64,000 bases of DNA from Microbacterium sp. VKM Ac-2870 (GTDB lineage Bacteria; Actinomycetota; Actinomycetes; Actinomycetales; Microbacteriaceae). Shown here in pieces: positions 33,294-40,958 of this stretch (the first letter of the stretch is position 1; every line of letters begins with the position of its first letter). The stretch is taken from positions 558,461-622,460 of the forward strand of contig NZ_JADKSH010000001.1 of the NCBI RefSeq assembly GCF_015350795.1. The letters are read 5' to 3'. A model generated the notes under the pieces. That model was not told where the DNA came from and searched no databases. It worked only from the letters and a program-made list of their open reading frames with translations. Both the position numbers and the translations under genes were made by a program.

Positions 33294-33830
33294 ATGGCGA
33301 CTCATCGACGCGCGACAGCCGCAGTGCTCGTGACGCTCGTGTGTGCGCTCGCCGCTACCGGTTGCACGACCGCTCCCGCTCCGACCGCGAGTCCGACGTC
33401 CACCGGCTTCGCTTCCGACGACGCCGCCTTCGCCGCCGCCGAGGCGACCTTTCGTTCCTACATCACCGCCTCGAATGAAGTGCATCCCGAGGACGCAAGT
33501 ACGTTTGAGGATTTCCTCTCACTGTCGACCGGCGAACAACACGCCTTCGATCAAGAGCGTCTAGAGAAGTACCACGCCGATGGCTACAAGCTCACGGGCG
33601 CGACAAGAATCGTGAAGGTCAATCTCGACAGTTTCAACCCCGATCAGAGGCTCATAGCGCTCAACGTCTGCCTAGACGTTTCCCAGGTCGAGATACTCGA
33701 CTCCTCCGGAACATCCGTCGTCTCGCATGACCGCCCGGACCAACAGAACCTGAGCGTCCGACTAACGACTGATCCGATGCGAGTTTTGCTAATCGAGGGG
33801 TCGAACGGAGCTGACGCGTGCTCAAACTAG
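33294..33830 (+). CDS. Putative lipoprotein of unknown function
   Basis: A 178-residue protein with a basic start, a hydrophobic segment and a lipobox-like ATGC at residue 24, then a Thr/Pro/Ser linker. The mature part is a predicted mixed alpha/beta domain of about 140 residues with an early helix (DDAAFAAAEATFRSYI), of the kind found in NTF2-like secreted proteins. Its 3' half is visibly richer in A and T, with codons such as AGA, CTA and ATA that its neighbours avoid, which suggests transfer. Its stop overlaps the start of the next gene by 13 bases. Confidence 0.75.
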   Translation: MATHRRATAAVLVTLVCALAATGCTTAPAPTASPTSTGFASDDAAFAAAEATFRSYITASNEVHPEDASTFEDFLSLSTGEQHAFDQERLEKYHADGYKLTGATRIVKVNLDSFNPDQRLIALNVCLDVSQVEILDSSGTSVVSHDRPDQQNLSVRLTTDPMRVLLIEGSNGADACSN

Positions 33831-34549
33831 CTCTCGTTGCCACCGTCGCCTCGCTGCTATCGCCCGCCTCTAGCGTTCCCTGCGATTTCACTACTTCCGC
33901 TTGCTCTGTGTCGAACAACGGTTCGTCCGTCGAGCTCGGCGCGACGCGACCGGGGGCATCCGAAGGTGGTAGCGGCGGCAGCGATTCCGGCGGCGTCACC
34001 GTGCCCGCTCCTCCCCCGCCGGTCTGCACCGATTCCCTCTGCCGCGGCAACTACTCGGTCGGCGTGCTGCGGCCCACACTCACCGACGTCGCGTCCTTCG
34101 CTCCCACCTCGGCGCCCTTCGTCGACGAACCCGACGGGGTCGGAGTCGTCGGCATGCCCGTGAACTTCGTCGTGAGTGCCGGGGTCCACGAGCAGGCCGG
34201 ACGTCTCTTCGATCTGCCGGTGACGGTGCGGTTCACTCCGACGTCCTACGTCTTCACACACGGCGACGGTACATCCCGGGAAGCGACAACCGGAGGCCGC
34301 AGGTGGGCTGAGCTCGGGCTCGCCCAATTCAGTGCCACCCCGACCAGCCACGCGTACGCATCCCGCGGCACCTACACAGCCACTGCGGCTGTCCGATATG
34401 CGGCCCAGGCGAACTTCGGCAACGGTTGGATAGACGTACCCGGTCAGCTCGAGATCCCGATCGGCACGACCACGCTGCAGATCGTCGAGGTGAAGACCGC
34501 CCTCGTCGACAAGACGTGCGCCGAGAACCCCACAGGCCCAGGGTGCTGA
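33818..34549 (+). CDS. Secreted PKD-like protein of unknown function
   Basis: A 243-residue protein starting at GTG 33818 with CGGAG before it. Residues 1-20 form a signal peptide (LALVATVASLLSPASS), followed by a Gly/Ser/Pro-rich linker and two Cys pairs near residues 22-29 and 70-75. The second half (about 120-230) ends with THGDGTS and HAYASRGTYTATAAVRY, the closing strands of a PKD-type immunoglobulin-like domain. The overlap with the lipoprotein gene indicates a two-gene surface module. No enzyme motif is visible. Confidence 0.75.
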   Translation: MLKLALVATVASLLSPASSVPCDFTTSACSVSNNGSSVELGATRPGASEGGSGGSDSGGVTVPAPPPPVCTDSLCRGNYSVGVLRPTLTDVASFAPTSAPFVDEPDGVGVVGMPVNFVVSAGVHEQAGRLFDLPVTVRFTPTSYVFTHGDGTSREATTGGRRWAELGLAQFSATPTSHAYASRGTYTATAAVRYAAQANFGNGWIDVPGQLEIPIGTTTLQIVEVKTALVDKTCAENPTGPGC

Positions 34550-34578
34550 TCGCCACCACGGGCGTCTGACCTCCATGA

Positions 34579-34584
34579 CAGGAT
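34579..34584 (+). promoter_or_regulatory. Possible -10 box, exonuclease gene
   Basis: CAGGAT lies six bases before the GTG at 34591, a near-match to the leaderless pattern; AGGA in the same place could instead be a ribosome site. Confidence 0.3.
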
Positions 34585-34590
34585 GAGCGC

Positions 34591-35511
34591 GTGGCCGATC
34601 GCCTGATGCTCCTCGACACCGCGTCCCTCTACTTCCGCGCGTTCTATGGCGTCCCCGACACGGTGAAGGCGCCCGACGGCAGACCCGTGAATGCCGCCCG
34701 CGGCCTGCTCGATATGATCGCCAAGCTGGTCACCATGTACGAGCCCACCCATGTCATCGCCTGCTGGGACGACGACTGGCGACCGCAGTGGCGCGTCGAC
34801 CTCATTCCGACCTACAAGACCCACCGGGTCGCCGCAGTCCTCGACATCGGAGCCGACGTCGAAGAGGTCCCCGACCCCCTGACCGCTCAGATCCCCGTGA
34901 TCCGAGACGAGCTCGGCGCCCTCGGCATCCCCATCGTCGGACATGTGGACCACGAAGCCGACGACGTCATCGCCAGCTACGCGACGCAGTCGCCGGTCGC
35001 CGTCGACGTCGTCACCGGCGACCGGGACCTCTTTCAGCTCGTCGACGACGACCAACAGATCCGGGTGATCTACACAGGTCGAGGAATGAGCAAGCTCGAA
35101 GTACTCGACGACGCCGCCGTGGTCGCCAAGTATGCCGTGCTGCCGACGCAATACGCCGACTTCGCAGCGCTGCGCGGCGATGCCTCCGACGGCCTTCCCG
35201 GTGTCGCCGGCATCGGCGAGAAGACCGCCGCGACGCTCCTGGCCACCCACGGCGACCTGGCCGGCATCATCGCCGCAGCCGCGTCCGGCGCCGGGCTCAC
35301 GGCGAGCGTGCGCGCCAAGGTGCTGGCCGCGAGCGACTACCTCGCCGTCGCACCGCGGGTCGTCGAGGTCGTGCGCACGCTCGCGCTGCAGCCCATCGAC
35401 AACTCCCGTCTGCGCCTGCCGGATGCCGCCGAGATCGCTCGAGTGGATGCCGAGTGGAACCTCGGCACGCCACTCGCCCGGACCGTCGCCGCGATCACCG
35501 CTCGGGTCTGA
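34591..35511 (+). CDS. 5'-3' exonuclease (PolA N-terminal type, standalone)
   Basis: A 306-residue nuclease of the FEN family, matching the N-terminal domain of DNA polymerase I but without the polymerase. Metal-binding acidic motifs are visible: LLDTASLYFRAF at the start, DHEADDVIASYA, VVTGDRDLFQLVD, and the helix-hairpin-helix region GDASDGLPGVAGIGEKTAA. It should remove RNA primers or flaps. The start is GTG. Such standalone versions occur alongside a full PolA in actinobacteria; polA itself is not in this window. Confidence 0.92.
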   Translation: MADRLMLLDTASLYFRAFYGVPDTVKAPDGRPVNAARGLLDMIAKLVTMYEPTHVIACWDDDWRPQWRVDLIPTYKTHRVAAVLDIGADVEEVPDPLTAQIPVIRDELGALGIPIVGHVDHEADDVIASYATQSPVAVDVVTGDRDLFQLVDDDQQIRVIYTGRGMSKLEVLDDAAVVAKYAVLPTQYADFAALRGDASDGLPGVAGIGEKTAATLLATHGDLAGIIAAAASGAGLTASVRAKVLAASDYLAVAPRVVEVVRTLALQPIDNSRLRLPDAAEIARVDAEWNLGTPLARTVAAITARV

Positions 35512-35520
35512 GCCGCTGCG

Positions 35521-36507
35521 TCAACGGCCCAGCCACTGCTGCAGACGCTCCCGCGGCCACGTCGTGACGATCCGCTCCGCGGGCACGCCCGCGCGCTCGG
35601 CCCGCGCAGCACCTTCGTCCAGCAACCCGAGCTGACCGGGTGCGTGCGCATCGGAGTCGATCGAGAAGAGGCATCCTTCCGCCAGCGCCAGCGCGATGAG
35701 GTCATCAGGCGGATCTTCGCGTTCTGGCCGCGCGTTGATCTCCACCGCGACGTCATGCGCAGCGCACGCGGCGAACACCGCGCGGGCGTCGAAGGTCGAG
35801 GGGGGACGCGTCCCGCGCTCGCCCCGCACGAGTCGGCCGGTCACGTGACCCAGCACATCGACGTCGCCGCGGGAGACAGCGCTGACCATGCGGCGCGTCA
35901 TCGCGGGCGCCTCCAGACGGAGCCGAGAGTGCACGGACGCGACCACCACGTCGAGGCGGTCGAGGAGCGCCTGTTCCTGGTCCAGGTGCCCATCGTCGAG
36001 GATGTCCACCTCGATACCGCTGAGCAACGTGAACCCGTCGCAGGTGAAGGCCGGCAGCTCATCCAGCTGCGCTCGCAGGCGCTCCGCGGTCAGACCGTTG
36101 GCGACGCGGAGCCGCGGCGAATGATCCGTCAGCGCCAGATACTCATGCCCGAGCGCGCGAGCCGCCTCCACCATCTCCCCAATCGATGTCGTGCCGTCCG
36201 ACCAGTCGGAATGACAGTGCAGATCGCCGCGCAACGACGCCCGCAGCGCCGACGACGCGGGTGCGTATCGCTCGCGAAGTTCGACGAGGTAGCCGGGCAC
36301 CTCGCCGGCCGACGCCTGCTGAATGACCCGAAAGGAAGAATCGCCGATTCCCTTGCGTCGGCGCAGCGCGGCGGCATCCGCCATCTGATCGTCGGTGAGG
36401 TCGGCGATCGCCGCCGCCGCCGCTCGGAACGCGGCGGAACGATACCGCGATGCCCGCTCCCGTTCGAGCAGGCTCGCGATCTCGCGCAGCGCATCGATCG
36501 GCTTCAT
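35521..36507 (-). CDS. PHP-domain phosphoesterase (PolX-like, no polymerase domain)
   Basis: A 328-residue protein. Residues 1-85 resemble the helix-hairpin-helix end of PolX polymerases (RRRKGIGDSSFRVI), and residues 92-325 form a PHP metal-dependent phosphoesterase with DLHCHSDWSDGTTS, ALTDHSP, GIEVDIL, ASVHSR, VLGHVTGR, EINARPERED and SIDSDAHAP, so all nine metal ligands seem kept. The nucleotidyltransferase palm of PolX is missing. It may act as a DNA 3'-phosphatase/exonuclease or on a small phosphoester. It converges on the exonuclease gene with a nine-base gap. Confidence 0.88.
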   Translation of the reverse strand: MKPIDALREIASLLERERASRYRSAAFRAAAAAIADLTDDQMADAAALRRRKGIGDSSFRVIQQASAGEVPGYLVELRERYAPASSALRASLRGDLHCHSDWSDGTTSIGEMVEAARALGHEYLALTDHSPRLRVANGLTAERLRAQLDELPAFTCDGFTLLSGIEVDILDDGHLDQEQALLDRLDVVVASVHSRLRLEAPAMTRRMVSAVSRGDVDVLGHVTGRLVRGERGTRPPSTFDARAVFAACAAHDVAVEINARPEREDPPDDLIALALAEGCLFSIDSDAHAPGQLGLLDEGAARAERAGVPAERIVTTWPRERLQQWLGR

Positions 36508-36540
36508 GTGACAGCCATCATGTCAGCGCAGCGCACACAG

Positions 36541-36575
36541 CGAAACGGGCCCGCGTGAGACGCGGACCCGTTTCG
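36541..36575 (-). terminator. Hairpin terminator of the small membrane protein gene
   Basis: CGAAACGGGCCCGCG and CGCGGACCCGTTTCG pair over 15 positions with one mismatch around TGAGA, 20 bases after the stop at 36596 and ahead of the PHP gene. Confidence 0.8.
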
Positions 36576-36595
36576 AGTGGGGGGAAGATCGGCGA

Positions 36596-37087
36596 TCAGG
36601 CCCTGGTGACGCTGGAACGGCGCACGATCACCGGTACCGAGGCGAGGCGCGTCAGGGCGGCCCCGAACAGGATCGACAGGATGCCAACCCCCATGGCGAA
36701 GGCCGCGACTCCGAAGGAGACGACCGAGGTGAACAGCGATGCGCGCAGGAACGACGCGTTCATCATGGTCGCGCGCACCGGGTCATCCTTGCCGAGCTCG
36801 GCGTACGTCTTGCCCTCCGACGCCTTCAGCGCGTGGTGCTGGATGATGTCGGCCTGCACGTACGCGGTGAAGGGGCCCTGGACGGTCTGCCCCTGGAAGG
36901 CGATGGCGTCATCCGGCACCGTGATGTTCTCGGCGCGAAGCTGGGTGGACACAGCGACCCAGACGATGACTCCGACGACGATCAGCGCGATGCCACCGAG
37001 GATGCCGAGAATGCCGGCGATCTTGACGAACCCGACCTTCTTCTGCGGGGGTTCGACGGTGTCTGCGGTGGCGATGTTCTCTGACAT
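36596..37087 (-). CDS. Two-segment membrane protein of unknown function
   Basis: A 163-residue protein: a soluble N-terminus of about 20 residues, a Gly/Ile-rich membrane helix (about 24-47), an external domain (about 50-105) with ENITVPDDA, and a second helix near 115-140. The ATG at 37087 has GAGAGGA at good spacing. Relatives are often labelled 'aromatic ring-opening dioxygenase LigA', which no motif here supports; the name seems to be a propagated error. Confidence 0.78.
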   Translation of the reverse strand: MSENIATADTVEPPQKKVGFVKIAGILGILGGIALIVVGVIVWVAVSTQLRAENITVPDDAIAFQGQTVQGPFTAYVQADIIQHHALKASEGKTYAELGKDDPVRATMMNASFLRASLFTSVVSFGVAAFAMGVGILSILFGAALTRLASVPVIVRRSSVTRA

Positions 37088-37180
37088 GGTGATGTCCTCT
37101 CTGGGGTGCCGGGCTGTGATGTCACGGTATCGCTCCCAGAAGCACAAGCCCCAGTGGATGGGCCAGAGAAAACCCTGTGG

Positions 37181-38242
37181 TCAGTCCACAGGACGGGTCG
37201 TCGCCTCGACCCACTTCGACAGCACGCCTGCCGCCGCCCCGTCATCGATCGCTGATGCCGCGCGATCGCGAGCCGCGGCGAGCCGCTCCACGATGGGGTG
37301 CTGCACCTGCGTTGCGTCACGGAACAGCTCGTAAGCGACGATGCCGGCTGCGGCGTTGAGGAGCACGATGTCGCGCACCGCCCCCTTCTCGCCGTCCAGA
37401 ACGCGGTGCACGACCTCTGCGTTGTGCTGAGCGTCACCGCCCAGCAGGTCGCTGATGTCGGCCAGCGCAATGCCGAGATCACGGGGATCGAGATCGTGCT
37501 CGTGAATGTCGCCGCGGCTGATCTCCCACACACGGCTGTGACCGGTGGTGGTGAGCTCGTCGAGACCGTCGTCTCCGCGGAAGACCAGGGCCGTGGCGCC
37601 ACGGGTCTGGAAGACGCCGGTGATCAGCGGCACGCGGTCGAGCGCGGCCACGCCCACCGCATTGGCCTCGGCGCGAGCCGGGTTGCACAGCGGTCCCAGG
37701 AAGTTGAACACCGTCGGCACTCCGAGTTCCGAACGCGTCGGGCCCGCGTGGCGGAATCCGGGGTGGAAGGCCGCGGCGAACGCGAACGTGATGCCGGCCT
37801 CGGCGAGTACGTCGGCCACCCGCTCCGGCGGCAGTGCGAGGTCGATGCCGAGCGCGCCGAGAACATCAGATGAGCCCGACGCCGAGCTGGCCGCGCGATT
37901 GCCGTGCTTCACGACCGGGATGCCGGTGGCTGCCGCCACGATCGCCGACATCGTCGACACGTTGACAGTGCCGAAGCGATCGCCGCCGGTACCGACGATG
38001 TCGAGCACGTCCGCAGGAACGGGCAGGGGCAGCGCCGACTCGAGGATCGCGTCGCGGAACCCGACGATCTCGTCGACCGTCTCGCCTTTCGCCCGCAGCG
38101 CGAGCAGGAATCCACCGAGCTGAGACGGGGTCGCGGCACCCCGCATCACCTGCCGCATCGCCCAGGTCGATTCCGACACACTGAGGTCGCGCCGCTCGAG
38201 AACGGCAGTCAGGATCTCGGGCCAGGAATAGAGCTCCGCCAT
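37181..38242 (-). CDS. trpD: Anthranilate phosphoribosyltransferase
   Basis: Joins anthranilate to phosphoribosyl pyrophosphate, the second dedicated step of tryptophan synthesis. It has 353 residues. The phosphoribosyl-binding [14 protein letters not shown] (about residue 88) and [16 protein letters not shown] (about residue 115) motifs are clear, and [10 protein letters not shown] is conserved. The start is ATG 38242 ([21 protein letters not shown]); TAGGAT eight bases before it suggests a near-leaderless mRNA. It stands alone, divergent from the cytochrome oxidase gene ctaE, with no other trp gene in the window. Confidence 0.94.
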   Translation of the reverse strand: MAELYSWPEILTAVLERRDLSVSESTWAMRQVMRGAATPSQLGGFLLALRAKGETVDEIVGFRDAILESALPLPVPADVLDIVGTGGDRFGTVNVSTMSAIVAAATGIPVVKHGNRAASSASGSSDVLGALGIDLALPPERVADVLAEAGITFAFAAAFHPGFRHAGPTRSELGVPTVFNFLGPLCNPARAEANAVGVAALDRVPLITGVFQTRGATALVFRGDDGLDELTTTGHSRVWEISRGDIHEHDLDPRDLGIALADISDLLGGDAQHNAEVVHRVLDGEKGAVRDIVLLNAAAGIVAYELFRDATQVQHPIVERLAAARDRAASAIDDGAAAGVLSKWVEATTRPVD

Positions 38243-38250
38243 GAGCCCTG

Positions 38251-38256
38251 ATCCTA
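38251..38256 (-). promoter_or_regulatory. -10 box of trpD
   Basis: TAGGAT on the minus strand ends eight bases before the ATG at 38242. Confidence 0.45.
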
Positions 38257-38359
38257 TCGGCACTCTGCCAGCGAACTCCCGGCGGGTGCGAAGCGCCGTC
38301 CAATGCCTCCGAAAGTCGAACGCACCTTCAGTGATGCGAAAACCGGCTGTGAAATCAGC

Positions 38360-38365
38360 CATAAT
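38360..38365 (+). promoter_or_regulatory. -10 box of ctaE-qcrCAB
   Basis: CATAAT on the plus strand ends seven bases before the GTG at 38373; it would drive the whole ctaE-qcrCAB operon. GGGGAG in between could also act as a ribosome site if transcription starts earlier. Confidence 0.45.
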
Positions 38366-38372
38366 GGGGAGC

Positions 38373-39008
38373 GTGACGACCACTCCATCGACCTATTCCC
38401 ACGCCTTGCGTTCCGTCAAGCGGCCGGATCCGGTCGCGGTCGGCACCATCGTCTGGCTCGGCAGCGAGGTCATGTTCTTCGCGGGTCTGTTCGCGATCTA
38501 CTTCACGCTGCGCAACGCCTCCCCCGATCTCTGGGCCGAGAGCACCGGCGACCTGAATGTGCCATTCGCGGCCGTCAACACGCTGATCCTGGTGCTGTCG
38601 TCCTTCACCGCTCAGGCCGGCGTGTTCGCCGCAGAGCGCTTCCAGCCGTACCGCCGCGGCTCCTTCTGGCAGTTCCGCCAGTGGGGCATGGTCGAGTGGT
38701 TCTTCCTCACCTTCCTCATGGGAGCCGTCTTCGTTTCCGGCCAGGTCTGGGAATACGCGACGCTCGTCATGGAGGGCCTACCGATCAGCGCGAGCTCGTA
38801 CGCGTCGGCCTTCTACATCACCACCGGTTTCCACGCACTGCACGTGACGGGCGGTCTCCTGGCCTTCCTCCTCGTCATCGGCCGCGCCTACGCCGTCAAG
38901 AACTTCGGTCGCAAGGAGATGACGTCCGCGATCGTCGTCTCCTACTACTGGCACTTCGTCGATGTGGTGTGGATCGTGCTGTTCTTCGTCATCTACGTCG
39001 TCAAGTGA
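38373..39008 (+). CDS. ctaE: Cytochrome c oxidase subunit III
   Basis: A membrane subunit of the aa3 oxidase, 211 residues with five membrane helices. Visible conserved segments are [33 protein letters not shown] and [19 protein letters not shown], the last being the family's C-terminal signature. I chose GTG 38373 ([10 protein letters not shown]); ATG 38364 adds three residues, and the longer frame is not credible. It leads the operon ctaE-qcrC-qcrA-qcrB, the usual actinobacterial arrangement that ties complex III and IV together. Confidence 0.96.
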   Translation: MTTTPSTYSHALRSVKRPDPVAVGTIVWLGSEVMFFAGLFAIYFTLRNASPDLWAESTGDLNVPFAAVNTLILVLSSFTAQAGVFAAERFQPYRRGSFWQFRQWGMVEWFFLTFLMGAVFVSGQVWEYATLVMEGLPISASSYASAFYITTGFHALHVTGGLLAFLLVIGRAYAVKNFGRKEMTSAIVVSYYWHFVDVVWIVLFFVIYVVK

Positions 39009-39028
39009 GAGCGGAGCTGAGTTCCTCC

Positions 39029-39832
39029 ATGGCATCCAAGACCACCCGACCGAAGACCGGTCGCCGCAGCAAGTGGGCCGCGGCCGCGCTGATCGGAATC
39101 GGCCTGCTCGTCACCGGCGGCGTCTACGCCGGCGCCTCGGCGGCCATGGCGTCGACCGAGCCCGCGTCGTCGGCGTCCACGACGCTCACCGTCGATGACG
39201 GCAAGAAGCTCTTCCAGGCCAACTGCGCCACGTGTCACGGCCTGAACATGGAAGGCTCCGCCGACGGGCCCTCGCTCTACGGCGTCGGCGAACTCGCGGT
39301 GGAGTTCCAGATGTCCACCGGTCGCATGCCCTTGCAGATGCAGGGCCCTCAGGCTCCGCAGAAGCCCGCGCAGTTCACCGAAGACCAGATCAAGGCGATC
39401 GCGGCCTGGGTCCAGTCGGTCGCTCCCGGCCCGACCTACCCCGACGCGCACATCCTCGACGGCAAGGGTGACGTCGCCAACGGCGCCGAGCTCTTCCGCA
39501 TCAACTGCGCGATGTGCCACAACGTCGCTGCTGCCGGCGGCGCGCTGACAGAGGGCAAGTACGCCCCGGCGCTCACCAAGACCAGCCCGCTGCACATCTA
39601 CGCCGCGATGGTCACGGGCCCGCAGAACATGCCCGTGTTCAACAACATGACGATCACGCCCGACGAGAAGCGCGACATCATCTCGTCGCTGATGTACCTG
39701 CAGAACAACGAGTCGGCCGGAGGGTTCAACCTCGGCTCGCTCGGTCCGGTCTCGGAAGGTCTGTTCATCTGGATCTTCGGCATCGGCGCTCTGATCGGCA
39801 TCACCGTGTGGATCACGGCGAAGTCGAACTAA
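39029..39832 (+). CDS. qcrC: Diheme cytochrome c subunit of the bc1 complex
   Basis: Carries electrons from the Rieske protein straight to the oxidase, replacing a soluble cytochrome c. It has 267 residues: an N-terminal membrane anchor (about 17-40), two cytochrome c domains with CATCH at 66-70 and CAMCH at 160-164, and a C-terminal membrane helix (about 243-262). The ATG at 39029 follows GCGGAGC. It is expressed with qcrA and qcrB downstream. Confidence 0.96.
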   Translation: MASKTTRPKTGRRSKWAAAALIGIGLLVTGGVYAGASAAMASTEPASSASTTLTVDDGKKLFQANCATCHGLNMEGSADGPSLYGVGELAVEFQMSTGRMPLQMQGPQAPQKPAQFTEDQIKAIAAWVQSVAPGPTYPDAHILDGKGDVANGAELFRINCAMCHNVAAAGGALTEGKYAPALTKTSPLHIYAAMVTGPQNMPVFNNMTITPDEKRDIISSLMYLQNNESAGGFNLGSLGPVSEGLFIWIFGIGALIGITVWITAKSN

Positions 39833-39878
39833 TCGGGCATTCGTGGACAACGGCACTGACGTAGGGAACGGACGAGAC

Positions 39879-40958
39879 ATGGCACACGAGGAAGACGCAC
39901 ACGAGCACGAGAGGGCTTCTTGGAAGCCTTCCCCCGGGCTCGCCGTCGCCGTCCCCGACGCCGTGCAGAACCCGGGTCTTCCCCCGCACCGCGAGCGTGT
40001 CACCGACAAGGATCCGGCCGCGATGGAGCGCGCCGTCCGCACGGTCTACACGCTGTTCTACCTGTCTCTCGCGGGAAGCATCTGGGCGGTCGCCGCCTAC
40101 ATGCTCTTCCCGATCGAGAGCGGGCAGATCATCGACATCCGCCATAACAACCTCTTCATCGGGCTGGGAATCGCACTCGCACTGCTGGCCATCGGCATCG
40201 GCGCGATCCACTGGTCGAAGGCGGTGATGAGCGACAAGGAGCACATCGAGCTCCGTCACCCCACGCGCGGTCGCGACGTCACGCGGGAAGGTGCCGTCGA
40301 GGGCCTGCGCGCGGCGAATGAGGAGTCCGGTTTCGGACGCCGCACCGCCATCCGCGGCTCGCTGATCGCGGCGCTGGTCGCCTCGGTCCTGCCCGGTATC
40401 ACGCTGTTCCGCGGCCTCGCCCCCGAGTCGAGCCCCGAGCACCCGGATGCCGGTGACCCGGTCGCCCTGCTCAGCCACACCATGTGGAAGAAGGGCGAAC
40501 GCCTCGCGCACGACCCGACCGGCGAACCGATCCGCGCCGCCGACCTGACGCTCGGCTCCGCGGTGCACGTCATCCCCCAGTCGCTGGCCGATGTCAGCCA
40601 TCACGACGGTTACCTGGAGCAGAAGGCCAAGGCCATCGTGCTGCTCATGCGTCTGCTCCCGGAGCAGCTCGTCGAGGCGGAAGACCGCAAGGACTGGTCG
40701 TACAACGGCATCGTCGCGTACTCCAAGGTCTGCACCCACGTCGGTTGCCCCGTCGCGCTGTACGAGCAGCAGACCCACCACCTGCTCTGCCCGTGCCACC
40801 AGTCGCAGTTCGACGTGACCCACGGCGCTGCCGTGATCTTCGGCCCGGCAGCCCGTCCGCTGCCGCAGCTGCCCATCACCGTCGACGCTGAGGGCTACCT
40901 CGTCGCGCAAAGCGACTTCATCGAACCCGTCGGCCCGAGCTTCTGGGAGCGCCATTGA
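39879..40958 (+). CDS. qcrA: Rieske iron-sulfur subunit of the bc1 complex
   Basis: A 359-residue protein with three N-terminal membrane helices, as in actinobacteria (near 56-80, 93-113 and 160-177), and a C-terminal Rieske domain whose CTHVGC and CPCHQS motifs (about residues 285-310) bind the 2Fe-2S cluster. The frame opens at GTG 39843, but those first twelve codons use A-ending triplets unlike the gene and have no ribosome site, while ATG 39879 follows GGACGAG. The stop overlaps the qcrB TTG. Confidence 0.94.
   Translation: MAHEEDAHEHERASWKPSPGLAVAVPDAVQNPGLPPHRERVTDKDPAAMERAVRTVYTLFYLSLAGSIWAVAAYMLFPIESGQIIDIRHNNLFIGLGIALALLAIGIGAIHWSKAVMSDKEHIELRHPTRGRDVTREGAVEGLRAANEESGFGRRTAIRGSLIAALVASVLPGITLFRGLAPESSPEHPDAGDPVALLSHTMWKKGERLAHDPTGEPIRAADLTLGSAVHVIPQSLADVSHHDGYLEQKAKAIVLLMRLLPEQLVEAEDRKDWSYNGIVAYSKVCTHVGCPVALYEQQTHHLLCPCHQSQFDVTHGAAVIFGPAARPLPQLPITVDAEGYLVAQSDFIEPVGPSFWERH

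Noticed and set aside
36596-37087. Naming the small membrane protein LigA (ring-opening dioxygenase)
   Set aside because: It has two membrane helices and no dioxygenase metal site, so the name often attached to such proteins is unsupported.
39843-39878. qcrA start at GTG 39843
   Set aside because: The twelve added codons have poor third-position GC and no ribosome site; ATG 39879 with GGACGAG is better, though the earlier start is not excluded.
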